Notes: generated by a model from the letters alone, not told the origin. A stretch of DNA of 64,000 nt from Nitrincola iocasae (GCF_008727795.1 NZ_CP044222.1:2480001-2544000), one strand, 5' to 3'. Shown: positions 51,875 to 61,761, counted from the stretch's first letter. Numbers and translations: made by a program.

Positions 51875-53685
51875 GAGCCTGTCGGATTAGACATTTTGAA
51901 ATCAAAATCCCGAGCATCGACAGCCCCTTCCTCATTCTGTTAATTGTGACCTGCTCAAATCAGGTAAATATTGCCACTCATTCAAACAGCCGATACTCTT
52001 TGGTTTAGGCTATCACAGTCACCATTTAGTAGATTATGACTTAACTCAATGCCTTTATTGCCCCTGTGTCGCAATCTTCTCAAGGTTATGCACCATGCAG
52101 TACATCAACCACTGTGCGTTCACCTTGGATTTACCCCTCAGGGTAAACCGATTCAAACCTTTGTTGCTTTCCAGGTTACCGAACACTGGCTCGACTGTTC
52201 CCAAGCGCTGACTGTAGATATGGCGGCCCATTGGACTGTCGATCTTCTGCTTCATCTTCTCGATAAAACTGGACAGGGGTTTGCGCTCACCCAGTGCAAA
52301 GCTAACCTGACGTCCATCTTGTTGATTAGCTCGGCGCAGGCACTGATGTTTTAGAGAGCAGTCTCGACAGTGTTGGCGGTAACCCTGGAAGCTGATGGTT
52401 TCTTGTTCACCTATCACTCCCTTGAAGCGTTTCCACATCGGTTGACCTGCCGGGCAGCGGCAGGTTTCAGTCAGCGGATCATAATCAAAGTCAGCGGGTG
52501 TGAAGCGTTGTGCCACCTGGCCACCACGTTCTTTACGCCGTTGTGCCTTGGCTGTCTTGAAGGTTACGGACTCAGCAAAGCGTGGATCGCGTTTACGGAA
52601 CTGGTTATCGGCAATGTAACCATCGATACCCAAACGATAGATCAGCTTCATATTGGCATCACTGTGGAATCCACTGTCAGCCGTAATCTTGGCTTCACGC
52701 AGAATCGATGAGTCTGGTTGTATCTGCCGGAACTGGCGGTGAATCCCCATTAGCATGGGTTCCAGGGTGTGCTGTTCTTGACCAGCGCCATAGGCGTGAG
52801 CATGGACGATGATCTGGTGTTTGTTATCGACAGCCGCTACGCCATTGTAGCCCTGAATGACACCTTTCGATGTCTTCATCTTGGCACTATCGGGATCAGT
52901 GATATTTCCTTTTACCGGTGTGCCACGCTGACCGAGCCGTTCAGGCGCGGTCGCCAAGTGCTTTTTTATCTTGGCAGAGACCTTTTCAAGTTTTTCAATC
53001 TGGGCCTGTTCACGGGCGAGGATTTCAGGCGGTTGATCCTGACGGTCACCTTGCTGATGCGCGGTCATCATGCGTGAAACCGCACGGTCTATCTTAGCTT
53101 GTTTACGGTTTAATTCGGCTCGCGTACCACTCCACTCTTTGGCTGCATTAGAGGGTAGCTTGCAGCCATCAATGGCAAACATCTCCCGACCAATCAGATT
53201 GAGCCCATCACACACCATCAGAACATGTGTAAACAGCGGCGCGATCACTTCCTCCATGCGGGAGATAAAATCTGCAATCGTGCTGTGATGAGGTTGGCTG
53301 TCAGCCGACAGCGCCATGAAAATCACGTTCTCTCGACATGCCTGAGCAATCTTGCGGCTACTGGTGATACCTCGGGAGTAAGCGAATAACACCACCTTAA
53401 GCAGAATTGCCGGATCGTATGCCGGAGCACCGTTGACGTCATTGCGATAGCGGGATTCAAACACGCTGAGATCGAGGTCATTATCCACTACGTGGTTCAG
53501 CGTATACTCAAAGGTGCCAGGTTGGATCTGATCCGCGAAACGTAGCGGAATCATCTTGGTCTGGTTGTAATCGTAGTGTTTGTACCGCGCCATCCCTTGC
53601 TACCTCTGATCTCAAATTCGATTCAGCGATTTTAGCGGATCACTGCGCCACCAGCCAAGAGCTGGAGGACTTATCCGACAGTCTC
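51875..53685. mobile_element. IS1182-family insertion sequence
   Basis: About 1.8 kb. Terminal inverted repeats: left end GAGCCTGTCGGATTAG (from 51875) and right end, read inward, GAGACTGTCGGATAAG (to 53685), two mismatches over the first 16 bases. A single intact transposase gene fills the interior. No clear target duplication beyond a possible AAC on both sides; the exact outer base is uncertain by a few positions. The 165 bp between the left end and the transposase stop hold no gene. Confidence 0.75.
52055..53593 (-). CDS. IS1182-family transposase
   Basis: 512-aa DDE transposase. N-terminal DUF772-type region (YDPAILLKVVLFAYSRGITSSRKIAQACRENVIFMALS), acidic catalytic motifs in FAIDGCKLPSNAAKEWSG and ITADSGFHSD, and a C-terminal block with a cysteine cluster (CRDCSLKHQCLR) and RLGTVEPVFGNLESNKGLNRF. 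No frameshift, so the element may be active. Confidence 0.93.
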   Translation of the reverse strand: MARYKHYDYNQTKMIPLRFADQIQPGTFEYTLNHVVDNDLDLSVFESRYRNDVNGAPAYDPAILLKVVLFAYSRGITSSRKIAQACRENVIFMALSADSQPHHSTIADFISRMEEVIAPLFTHVLMVCDGLNLIGREMFAIDGCKLPSNAAKEWSGTRAELNRKQAKIDRAVSRMMTAHQQGDRQDQPPEILAREQAQIEKLEKVSAKIKKHLATAPERLGQRGTPVKGNITDPDSAKMKTSKGVIQGYNGVAAVDNKHQIIVHAHAYGAGQEQHTLEPMLMGIHRQFRQIQPDSSILREAKITADSGFHSDANMKLIYRLGIDGYIADNQFRKRDPRFAESVTFKTAKAQRRKERGGQVAQRFTPADFDYDPLTETCRCPAGQPMWKRFKGVIGEQETISFQGYRQHCRDCSLKHQCLRRANQQDGRQVSFALGERKPLSSFIEKMKQKIDSPMGRHIYSQRLGTVEPVFGNLESNKGLNRFTLRGKSKVNAQWLMYCMVHNLEKIATQGQ

Positions 53686-53744
53686 AACGGGGTATACCAC
53701 CGTCAAGCAAACCCAGTTGCCCAGGCTTAACACCCGCTAAGATA

Positions 53745-53783
53745 AACCTTTCCTTCACCAGCTAGGCCGGTGAAGGAAAGGTT
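53745..53783. terminator. 15-bp hairpin after the cod operon
   Basis: Perfect 15-bp stem AACCTTTCCTTCACC / GGTGAAGGAAAGGTT with a 9-nt loop, 25 bp beyond the codA stop and between it and the IS right end. There is no T tract, but stem strength and position support transcript termination or protection. Confidence 0.55.
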
Positions 53784-53807
53784 ACTGACCCCTTTGAATG
53801 GTTTCGT

Positions 53808-55055
53808 TTAAACGAACACTGGGGGGGTTAGGATTTGGGCGGGTTGGCGTTGCAGGAGGATTTTGCCTTGGCGTACCGATAGCAGCACTTCGCTTTGCTG
53901 GCGGAGTACGGCATAGTCGTTTTCGCCCTGTAACAGGATAAAGCTGGCGGGTTTGCCTTCGGCGATGCCGTAGTCTTCGCCCAGGTTGAGGGTACGGGCG
54001 CTGTTATCGGTGATGAAATCCAGTGCGGTGCGGAAATCTTCGTAGCCCATCATCTGACAGATGTGCAGCCCGAAATCCAGGGTACGCAGCAGGCTGCCGT
54101 TACCCAGGGAGTACCAGGGATCAAAGATAGAATCTTCACCGAAGCAGACATTCATGCCAGCCGCATTCAGCTCTTTCACCCGCGTCACGCCACGACGCTT
54201 GGGATAGGTATCAAAACGGCCCTGCAGATGAATACTTTCGGTCGGGCAGGAAACGAAATTGATATTCGAGCGTTTCAGCAAGCGAAACAAGCGTGAGCAG
54301 TAAGCATTATCGTAGGAATGCATCGCGGTGGTATGGCTGGCGGTAACCCGATCACCGATATCGTTAAACAAGGCCTCAGCCGCCAGCACTTCCAGAAAAC
54401 GCGAAGCCGGGTCGTCGATCTCATCACAGTGCACATCGATCAGCTTGTCATACTTCAAGGCCAACTGTACCAGTGTTTTGACCGAGGCTTCGCCCAGCTC
54501 GCGGGTATATTCAAAGTGCGGGATGCCACCCACTACATCGGCCCCCGCCTCCACCGCGCTTTCTAACAGTTTTTCACCATCTGGAAAAGAATGGATACCT
54601 TCCTGCGGGAAGGCCACTACCTGGATATCAATACGATCACGCAGTTCATCCCGCAAGGCGCACAGGGTATGCAACCCCAGCAGGCTGGGATCAGTGGTAT
54701 CCACATGGGTGCGCACATGCTGCACGCCACGCCCGACCAACAACTCCAGGGTCTTCAACACACGCTGACGGATATCCGTCTCGCTCAGCATGGGTTTACG
54801 TTGCCCCCAACGCTCAATGCCCTCGAACAGCGTACCACTATGGTTCCAGTCCGGCTCCCCCGCCGTTAAGGCCGCATCCAGGTGGATATGCGGTTCAACA
54901 AAGGGTGCACACAGCAGGTTACCGCCAGCATCCAGTTGCTCATCGCTAACCGGCAGCAAGCCTGGTTGTACCTCAATCCGACTGAAACGCCCTTCTCGAA
55001 TTACCAGGCGATGGTACTCGGTCGAATGACGTAAACGGGCGTTGATAATTTCCAT
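53808..55055 (-). CDS. codA: Cytosine deaminase
   Basis: Metal-dependent amidohydrolase converting cytosine to uracil and ammonia. 415 aa. Metal-site motifs in family order: FVEPHIHLD, HCDEIDDP, SHTTAMHSY and the GEDSIFDPWY segment that is diagnostic for CodA. It lies 28 bp downstream of codB and feeds uracil into the PreTA pathway encoded just upstream. Confidence 0.94.
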   Translation of the reverse strand: MEIINARLRHSTEYHRLVIREGRFSRIEVQPGLLPVSDEQLDAGGNLLCAPFVEPHIHLDAALTAGEPDWNHSGTLFEGIERWGQRKPMLSETDIRQRVLKTLELLVGRGVQHVRTHVDTTDPSLLGLHTLCALRDELRDRIDIQVVAFPQEGIHSFPDGEKLLESAVEAGADVVGGIPHFEYTRELGEASVKTLVQLALKYDKLIDVHCDEIDDPASRFLEVLAAEALFNDIGDRVTASHTTAMHSYDNAYCSRLFRLLKRSNINFVSCPTESIHLQGRFDTYPKRRGVTRVKELNAAGMNVCFGEDSIFDPWYSLGNGSLLRTLDFGLHICQMMGYEDFRTALDFITDNSARTLNLGEDYGIAEGKPASFILLQGENDYAVLRQQSEVLLSVRQGKILLQRQPAQILTPPVFV

Positions 55056-55083
55056 AAATCCTGTCCAAATCGGTGAAAAATGA

Positions 55084-56340
55084 TTATTTAGCTGAACTGT
55101 AATTAGCGGCAGGTACCGGCAACTTTAGCAGTACACCATAGCAGAGCGCCGCCACCAGCACACCCACAACCGGAGGTAGTACTGGAGAGAAATACGCGGC
55201 GGCAGAACCGACGGCATAAGCAGCCAGACCGAGCCAGTTAAAGTCCGGCAAGGCAACACTGCTCAGCAATGGGTACTCGCCTTTATGTCGCAACCAGAAG
55301 TCGGCCATAATCACTCCGCCAATCGGTGGAATAAAAGTACCCAACAGAATCAGGAAAGGAATCAGCATATTGTACATTCCCCCTACTGCCAATACTGTAC
55401 CTATGGCTGCGCCGCCAACCGTAACCAATCGACGACGGTCAGTGCGCAGCAGGTTACAACCCGCCACGGCAAAGTTATAGATGGTGTTGTCCTGCGTGGT
55501 CCAGATATTCAGGAACAGCATCAGCACCGCCAGCACCACAAAGCCCTGTGCCAGCATCACATCGACAATATCCGCCTGCTGATAGATCAGCGCCCCCAGG
55601 GCACCGGTGAACACCATCAAACCATTACCGACAAAGAACGCCGCCAACGTAGCCAGTACCGCGATTTTCGGGCTGGCGGCAAAACGGCTCCAGTTAGTCG
55701 CCTGCGTACCTCCGCTGACAAATGTACCGATGATCACCGTAATTGCCGCCGCAAAACTCATACTGCCATTGCCTGACTCACCCGTCAGACTACCCCAGCC
55801 ACCGACATCCACCCAGCCTTTGTAAAGACTGATGAGGATAAACAGCATCATCGCTGGTACGGCAAAGCGTGACAACATGTCCAGTCCTTTATAGCCAATC
55901 ATGGCCGTGGCACAGAAAGCAAAGCCAAATAGTATCATCAAGGGTATTTCCAGGCTTTCCGGTAAACCGGTGGTTTTGATCAGCACGATGGACAGGGTTG
56001 CCGTCCCCCAGGCATACCAACCGATCTGGGTAAAACCCAGCACGAAATCCGACAGTTTGCTGCCCTTTTCACCAAAGCAGAAACGTCCCATTAACACAGA
56101 GTTGAGACCGCTTTTGCAGGCAATATAGCCCAGCGCTGCGGCATAACTTCCGAGTAACAGGTTACCGATCAGGATCACCAGCAAGAGTTCAGTAAAACTG
56201 AACGCAGCACCTAATGACCCGCCCGCCCACATGGTGGCGGTGAAAAAGGTAAAACCAAGTAATACCAGGGAGGTAGACACCAACCCCTTACGTGCCCCAG
56301 CGGGGACTTCACTGAGTGGATAATCCGTTTCTTTCATCAC
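55084..56340 (-). CDS. codB: Cytosine permease (NCS1 family)
   Basis: 418-aa, twelve-segment inner-membrane cytosine:proton symporter. NCS1 features: MWAGGSLGAAFSFTELL near the N-terminus, FGEKGSKLSDFVLGFTQIGWYAWG, and IWTTQDNTIYNFAVAG. Between preA and codA on the same strand; the operon order preT-preA-codB-codA couples uptake and breakdown. Confidence 0.93.
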   Translation of the reverse strand: MMKETDYPLSEVPAGARKGLVSTSLVLLGFTFFTATMWAGGSLGAAFSFTELLLVILIGNLLLGSYAAALGYIACKSGLNSVLMGRFCFGEKGSKLSDFVLGFTQIGWYAWGTATLSIVLIKTTGLPESLEIPLMILFGFAFCATAMIGYKGLDMLSRFAVPAMMLFILISLYKGWVDVGGWGSLTGESGNGSMSFAAAITVIIGTFVSGGTQATNWSRFAASPKIAVLATLAAFFVGNGLMVFTGALGALIYQQADIVDVMLAQGFVVLAVLMLFLNIWTTQDNTIYNFAVAGCNLLRTDRRRLVTVGGAAIGTVLAVGGMYNMLIPFLILLGTFIPPIGGVIMADFWLRHKGEYPLLSSVALPDFNWLGLAAYAVGSAAAYFSPVLPPVVGVLVAALCYGVLLKLPVPAANYSSAK

Positions 56341-56424
56341 AGAATCCTCTGTTTAATTCAGGTTAAACCCTCTGTTTTCGCAGCAAGGGCTATGCCATCA
56401 ATGACGACACAGCCATGAATTCAA

Positions 56425-57699
56425 TTAACGTGCTTCACCATAAGGGTTGCGTGGATCGTTCAGCCAGTTCATATAGGGTTTGTCAGCTTCTTTACGCACC
56501 ATGCTGATGCAATCATTCACCGGACAGGTGATCTGACACAGATTACAGCCCACGCATTCCGACTCAATAATATCGAACTGATTAGTACCATCCGCTTTGG
56601 GTGTCAGACTGATCGCCTGATGAGAGGTGTCCTCACAACTGATATAACAGCGGCCACAACCAATGCAGCTTTGTTGATCGATGCTGGCAACGATCTTGTA
56701 GTTCATATTCAGGTATTTCCAGTCAGTGGTATTCTGCACCGCCAGCCCGCGGAAATCATCAAGTGTCTGATAACCTTTACTATCCATCCAGCGGCTAAGA
56801 CCATCCTGCATTTCGGTAACGATACGGAAACCATGCACCATCGCTGCGGTACAAACCTGCACCGAACCAGCGCCCAGTGCTATGAATTCAGCAGCATCCC
56901 GCCAGGTGCTGATACCGCCAATACCGGAAATCGGCAGTCCCTGTGTCTGTGGATCACGGGCAATTTCCGACACCATGTTCAGTGCAATAGGTTTAACGGC
57001 TGGACCACAATAGCCACCATGGGTGCTTTTACCATCCACAATCGGACGGGCGACCATCTGATCCAGATCGATACCGGTAATGGAGTTGATGGTGTTAATC
57101 AGCGACACCGCATCGGCACCACCGGCATGTGCCGCACGGGCGGAAAAGCGAATATCGGTGATATTCGGCGTGAGTTTGACGATCACAGGCAAACGGCTGT
57201 ACATCTTGCACCAGCGCGTCACCATCTCGACAAACTCCGGCACCTGCCCGACGGCCGCGCCCATACCGCGTTCCGGCATGCCGTGCGGACAACCAAAGTT
57301 CAGCTCCAGCCCATCTGCCCCAGTCTGCTCGACCAGCTTGACGATGGTTTTCCAGGATTCCTCTTCACAGGGCACCATCAGCGAGACGACTAAGGCTCGA
57401 TCTGGCCAGTTTTTCTTGACCGCTTCGATCTCGCGCAGGTTGATCTCCAGACTGCGATCAGTGATCAGCTCAATATTGTTGAACCCAGTAACCTGTCCAG
57501 TGGCATCGTATATGGCCGAGTAGCGTGAGGATACGTTGACAGCGGCGGGATCTTCGCCCAGGGTTTTCCAGACCACCCCGCCCCAACCCGCTTCAAACGC
57601 GCGTTCAACATTGTAAGCTTTATCTGTGGGCGGCGCTGAAGCCAGCCAGAAGGGATTGGGTGATTCGATACCGGCAAAGCGTGTGAATAAATTAGCCAT
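56425..57699 (-). CDS. preA: NAD-dependent dihydropyrimidine dehydrogenase subunit PreA
   Basis: FMN-binding catalytic subunit reducing uracil or thymine to the 5,6-dihydro form. 424 aa. TIM-barrel DHOD-like domain (FAGIESPNPFWLASAPPTD; LELNFGCPHGMPERGMGAAVGQ; SGIGGISTWRDAAEFIALGA), then two C-terminal 4Fe-4S motifs (CIGCGRCYISC; CVGCNLCQITCPV). Fifteen base pairs after preT. Confidence 0.95.
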   Translation of the reverse strand: MANLFTRFAGIESPNPFWLASAPPTDKAYNVERAFEAGWGGVVWKTLGEDPAAVNVSSRYSAIYDATGQVTGFNNIELITDRSLEINLREIEAVKKNWPDRALVVSLMVPCEEESWKTIVKLVEQTGADGLELNFGCPHGMPERGMGAAVGQVPEFVEMVTRWCKMYSRLPVIVKLTPNITDIRFSARAAHAGGADAVSLINTINSITGIDLDQMVARPIVDGKSTHGGYCGPAVKPIALNMVSEIARDPQTQGLPISGIGGISTWRDAAEFIALGAGSVQVCTAAMVHGFRIVTEMQDGLSRWMDSKGYQTLDDFRGLAVQNTTDWKYLNMNYKIVASIDQQSCIGCGRCYISCEDTSHQAISLTPKADGTNQFDIIESECVGCNLCQITCPVNDCISMVRKEADKPYMNWLNDPRNPYGEAR

Positions 57700-57714
57700 G
57701 GTGAGTCTCCCGGA

Positions 57715-59064
57715 TTAGGCCTGAACAGGCATCAGCAGTTGATGGATGGATTCGGCGGCCAGCTTACCCTGCTGGACGGCCTCAACAGTCAGGTCCTGAC
57801 CGACAGAGGTACAATCACCCCCGGCAAACACCTTGTCTAAGGGCGTGCGATACTGTGCATCGACCCAGAGTTTGCCACCCTCAATCTGCAGCTGTTCCTG
57901 CATATCCGGCTCCGGCAGTACCAGCGTCTGACCGACAGCCTTGAACAGCGCATCACACGGCAGGGTAAACGCCTGATCTGTATCCACCAGCTCACCCGCT
58001 TCGAGTCGGGTACGGCGCAGTTGCAGCCCTTGCAGCTCTCCCTGATCATTGAGCAGCAACACCTCAGGGCGGCTCCAGGTGCGAATGCGCACCTGATGAT
58101 CGCGGGCAATCTGCTGTTCATGCCCGGTTGCGCCCATGCTTTCCTCACCGCGACGGTAAGCCAGGGTGACCTCTTCACATCCCAGCCGACGCAACTGACA
58201 GGCGATATCGATGGCGGTATTACCCGCACCGATCACCACCGCGCTTTGAGGTACAGGGATCTGACTCAGATCGGAGGCCTGGCGCAGCACACGAATGTAA
58301 TCCACCGCATCTTCTACCCCTTTGGCTGATTCATGCTCCAGCAGCAATTTACGCGTACCCTGCAGACCGAAGCCCAGAAATACGGCATCAAAGCCGGACT
58401 GCAATTCAGCCAGACTCACATCTCGTCCCAGCGCCTTATGGGTGTGCAGGGTGATCCCGCCAATACCCAGAATAAACTCGACTTCACGAGCGGCAAAATC
58501 ATCGGTCATTTTGTAGCGGGCAATACCGTATTCATTCAGACCGCCGGGCTTTTCACTGGCTTCAAAGATCTCTACCTGATGCCCTTTCATCGCCAGACGG
58601 TGAGCACAGCTCAAACCGGCGGGCCCGGCGCCGACGACAGCCACCCGCTTACCTGTTGCAGCGGCACGGCTAAAGGGATGCCCTTCAAATTCGGCATGGT
58701 CGGTAGCATGACGCTGCAGCAAACCGATCAGCACTGGCGCACACTCAGCTTCCTTGTTACGAACACAGGCCTGTTCACAGAGAATCTCGGTCGGACACAC
58801 CCTGGCACAACTGCCACCAAGGATGTTGCTGCTGTAGATGGTCTGGGCCGCTCCTTGCAGATTGTCGGAATGGATCTGCTGAATAAAGCTGGGGATATCG
58901 ATATCACTGGGACAGGCCTTGATACAGGGTGCATCATAGCAATACAGACAGCGGGCACTTTCCAGCAGCGCCTGTCTGTCAGTCAAGGGGGGATGGATAT
59001 CAGTAAAGTACTGATCGATATCCTGTGGGGGTGACACCTTGGTCACCGGCGGTTGAAGGCTCAT
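57715..59064 (-). CDS. preT: NAD-dependent dihydropyrimidine dehydrogenase subunit PreT
   Basis: FAD/Fe-S subunit passing electrons from NAD(P)H to PreA. 449 aa. N-terminal Fe-S cysteines (CLYCYDAPCIKACP; CARVCPTEILCEQAC), FAD motif VVGAGPAGLSCAHRLAMKGH, NAD(P) motif VVIGAGNTAIDIACQLRRLG, and VFAGGDCTS near the end. First gene of the preT-preA-codB-codA operon and divergent from the TetR regulator, with a RutR-type palindrome between. Confidence 0.95.
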   Translation of the reverse strand: MSLQPPVTKVSPPQDIDQYFTDIHPPLTDRQALLESARCLYCYDAPCIKACPSDIDIPSFIQQIHSDNLQGAAQTIYSSNILGGSCARVCPTEILCEQACVRNKEAECAPVLIGLLQRHATDHAEFEGHPFSRAAATGKRVAVVGAGPAGLSCAHRLAMKGHQVEIFEASEKPGGLNEYGIARYKMTDDFAAREVEFILGIGGITLHTHKALGRDVSLAELQSGFDAVFLGFGLQGTRKLLLEHESAKGVEDAVDYIRVLRQASDLSQIPVPQSAVVIGAGNTAIDIACQLRRLGCEEVTLAYRRGEESMGATGHEQQIARDHQVRIRTWSRPEVLLLNDQGELQGLQLRRTRLEAGELVDTDQAFTLPCDALFKAVGQTLVLPEPDMQEQLQIEGGKLWVDAQYRTPLDKVFAGGDCTSVGQDLTVEAVQQGKLAAESIHQLLMPVQA

Positions 59065-59142
59065 TGTCAGGTTCTCCGGTTTTCACAAACACAGTCAGGT
59101 TCATCGTTGTTATGACTCTAGGGAATGCAGACTCCGTGCCAT

Positions 59143-59164
59143 CTTCTGACCAAATGGTCAGAAG
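59143..59164. promoter_or_regulatory. RutR-type operator between preT and its regulator
   Basis: Perfect palindrome: arms CTTCTGACCA and TGGTCAGAAG around AA. It contains TGACCANNTGGTCA, the core of the E. coli RutR consensus (from memory). It lies 79 bp upstream of the preT start and 194 bp before the regulator start, well placed to control both. Confidence 0.75.
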
Positions 59165-59357
59165 ATTTTTAATAAACCAGACAATTTATTGATTTTAATA
59201 GTATTAACCACCCTATCCGAGGGTAATAACAGCGGCTTATTTGACAATTTTTCACCTTGGCGCTTGCTACAGGCTAATTTTTTCTGCACTCTTTTCAGGC
59301 ATCACACCCTATTTTTGTGCCATGCATGGTGCAGCTTGCAGTGAATTCAGTCCGAAT

Positions 59358-60014
59358 ATGAGCGAAAAAAAGCGATCCAGTAGCAAACCCGTACGACGCA
59401 GTCTGGCGAGAATCCGCAAGGACAACTCTGATCATATTCTGAAGGTGGCCGAATGCCTGTTCAGTGACAACGGCTACAACGGCACCACCATTCAAGCCAT
59501 CGCCAAGGAAGCGGGCCTGCCGAAGGCCAATGTGCTGTATTACTTTCACACCAAAGAAGCGCTGTATAAGCGAGTGCTGAGCAATATTCTGTCGATCTGG
59601 ATGCTGAGCATGAATGATATGACCGAAGATCAGCACCCACGGGACGCGCTGCGCAGCTATATCGTCAAGAAAATACGCCAATCCAAAGAACACCCCTATG
59701 CCTCACGCATCTTTGCCGCCGAAGTGCTGCATGGCGCGCCTTTCCTGAAAGAGCAGTTGGAAACCGATCTGAAGGATCAGTTCCAGACAACCTGCCAGGT
59801 GTTTCGTCAGTGGATATTGAAAAAATGGATGGACCCGGTAAGCCCGGAACACCTGATGTTTATGCTCTGGTCAACCACCCAGGCTTATGCTGACTTTCAG
59901 GTGCAGAGCAGTATTCTGTTAGGTAAAACGGAACTGGATGATCAGGACTACAACGAGGGTGCAGACCTGATTATCCGTATGGTATTGAAGGGCTGCGGCA
60001 TCAATCAGGTGTGA
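59358..60014 (+). CDS. RutR-like TetR-family regulator of pyrimidine catabolism
   Basis: 218 aa from ATG 59358; earlier in-frame ATGs lack ribosome sites and add an unlikely hydrophobic head. The HTH (TTIQAIAKEAGLPKANVLYYFHTKEALY) and the effector domain (YASRIFAAEVLHGAPFLKEQLE; SPEHLMFMLWSTTQAYADF) match RutR closely. RutR senses uracil and thymine. Gene context and a perfect RutR box upstream support regulation of the whole block. Confidence 0.88.
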   Translation: MSEKKRSSSKPVRRSLARIRKDNSDHILKVAECLFSDNGYNGTTIQAIAKEAGLPKANVLYYFHTKEALYKRVLSNILSIWMLSMNDMTEDQHPRDALRSYIVKKIRQSKEHPYASRIFAAEVLHGAPFLKEQLETDLKDQFQTTCQVFRQWILKKWMDPVSPEHLMFMLWSTTQAYADFQVQSSILLGKTELDDQDYNEGADLIIRMVLKGCGINQV

Positions 60015-60022
60015 ATAAGCCT

Positions 60023-61315
60023 TTACAGCTCACCCACCCGATGCAGCACCAGCCTTTCCTCTTCCCGATCCGTGTCAGCCGAAACCACTTCCGCCATGCG
60101 TAGCATGGCATTCAGCAATACCGAGCAGCCCGCTTCGCACTCTTCCGGCGTTGTGGATTCGATTTCATTGTGACTGATGCCGTTCAAACAGGGGGTAAAT
60201 ACCATACTGGTCGGGGCAAAATCGGATACATAACAGGCGTCATGACCGGCACCGGCAATAATATCCATATGACTATAACCCAGATCAGCCGCTGAACCGC
60301 GCACCGCTTCGATGCAGTTTTTATCGAACGGAATCGGCGCGTAGTACCAGATAGGTTTGAGATGAATCTGCACACCGGTCTCCGCCACCAAACGCTCAAC
60401 GGTCTTAGTCAGTTCAGTATCCATCGCACTGAGTTGCGCATCATCCGGATGACGTAGATCGACACTCAGATTAATTTTCCCGGGAATAGTATTGCGCGAA
60501 TTGGGCATCACCTGCATAAAACCTACTGTGCCACAACCGGGTTTATGCTGCTGCGCAATGGCCTGAACCGCCAGTATCAAAGAAGATGCACAGGTTAAGG
60601 CATCGGTACGCAGGTGCATGGGCGTAGTACCAGCATGAGACTCCTGCCCTGTCAGCTCAACATCATACCAGCGCTGCCCCTGTCCGCCAGTCACCACACC
60701 GATGACCTTATTTTCGGCTTCCAGATAAGGGCCCTGCTCAATATGGGTTTCAAAGAAGGCATGGTACTCACGCCCGGTTACCGGCGTATCACCGGCATAG
60801 CCGATTCGCTCCAATTCATCACCCAGGCGGATACCATCGACGTCGGTTTTATCCAGTATTTCCTGCAGGGTAAAACGCCCGGATACCACACCCGAGCCCA
60901 TCATCGCTGGCGCAAAGCGTGAGCCTTCTTCATTGGTCCAAACTGAAATCTCGATCGGATGACGGGTTTTGATACCGTTATCATTCAGGCTGCGTACCAC
61001 CTCCAAGCCAGACAGCACACCAAACACACCATCATACTTACCACCGGTCGGCTGAGTATCCAGATGGCTGCCAGTGCCTACTGGTGCCAGGCTCATATCC
61101 TCACCCGGACGAGTCGCCATAATATTGCCTACGGCATCAATGCGGATGCTGCAACCGGCTTCTTTTGCCCATTGAATATATAGATCGCGTGCCTGTCTAT
61201 CCAGATCGGTCAGAGCCAGTCGGCAGCAGCCGCCTTTTTCCGTTGCACCAATCTTGGCCATCTCCATCAGACTGTCCCATAAACGCGCTTTGTTAACTTT
61301 CAGTGGTTTCATCAT
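60023..61315 (-). CDS. Beta-ureidopropionase (N-carbamoyl-beta-alanine amidohydrolase), M20 hydantoinase/carbamoylase family
   Basis: Zinc-dependent amidohydrolase, third step of reductive pyrimidine breakdown, releasing beta-alanine, CO2 and ammonia. 430 aa. Metal and substrate motifs: GSHLDTQPTGGKYDGVFG, WTNEEGSRFAPAMMGSG, FFETHIEQGP, SHAGTTPM, AGAGHDACYV and NGISHNEIE. The start is ATG 61315 following AAGGG. An adjacent ATG at 61312 is also possible. Allantoate amidohydrolase is the main alternative, but pyd context favours PydC-type function. Confidence 0.87.
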   Translation of the reverse strand: MMKPLKVNKARLWDSLMEMAKIGATEKGGCCRLALTDLDRQARDLYIQWAKEAGCSIRIDAVGNIMATRPGEDMSLAPVGTGSHLDTQPTGGKYDGVFGVLSGLEVVRSLNDNGIKTRHPIEISVWTNEEGSRFAPAMMGSGVVSGRFTLQEILDKTDVDGIRLGDELERIGYAGDTPVTGREYHAFFETHIEQGPYLEAENKVIGVVTGGQGQRWYDVELTGQESHAGTTPMHLRTDALTCASSLILAVQAIAQQHKPGCGTVGFMQVMPNSRNTIPGKINLSVDLRHPDDAQLSAMDTELTKTVERLVAETGVQIHLKPIWYYAPIPFDKNCIEAVRGSAADLGYSHMDIIAGAGHDACYVSDFAPTSMVFTPCLNGISHNEIESTTPEECEAGCSVLLNAMLRMAEVVSADTDREEERLVLHRVGEL

Positions 61316-61413
61316 CACACCCTTCTAGCTGTTATCACGACGTGTATCGTCAATATCCATCCTGGACAGCAAGCCATCCGGACAGGTTGTTTTCCGCAGC
61401 ACCATGCAAAGTT

Positions 61414-61429
61414 TTGACCATAAGGACAG
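61414..61429. promoter_or_regulatory. Degenerate RutR-like site before the ureidopropionase
   Basis: TTGACCATAAGGACAG keeps a perfect left half (TTGACCA) and a weak right half. It lies about 100 bp upstream of the hydrolase start on the minus strand. Confidence 0.35.
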
Positions 61430-61676
61430 GAAGTTTGGAATTATTTACCTAACATAATGTTTTATAAAAATAAATTCACAAATCCTGGCAGTTGTAATGC
61501 TCTTGCTGCACCAAAGCTTTTATACACGCGATGTAAAAATGCACTTTTTTAGCTCACTTAGCCCTGTGATTGTGCAGAACAAAAATCAGCCAGTGCGCAG
61601 CACTATCCCTCCACTTAGATAACAAAAAATAAAACCCTATTATTAACAATGAATTAAAACAAATAATTCCAACCTC

Positions 61677-61692
61677 CTGTCCAAATGGTCAG
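61677..61692. promoter_or_regulatory. RutR-type site before the dihydropyrimidinase
   Basis: CTGTCCAAATGGTCAG, one mismatch from a perfect 7+2+7 palindrome of the same type as at 59143-59164. It lies 70 bp before the dihydropyrimidinase start. The rest of the 446-bp divergent region (61316-61761) is AT-rich and shows no gene. Confidence 0.6.
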
Positions 61693-61761
61693 ATAATTGC
61701 ATTGAAGTCCTGACAGTGATTGCGAACAACTTAAGCACGCATATTTTTAAGGAGTGTCGAG

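Noticed and set aside
56620..57393. 257-codon plus-strand frame
   Set aside because: Opposite preA, whose Fe-S and FMN motifs are unmistakable.
58333..59034. 233-codon plus-strand frame
   Set aside because: Lies wholly opposite preT; codon shadow of a GC-balanced gene.
61487..61502. Sigma-54-like promoter (TGGCA-N8-TGC pattern with GG-N10-GC)
   Set aside because: The match to the -24/-12 consensus is partial, it lies 260 bp from the next gene, and no enhancer-binding regulator is encoded nearby.
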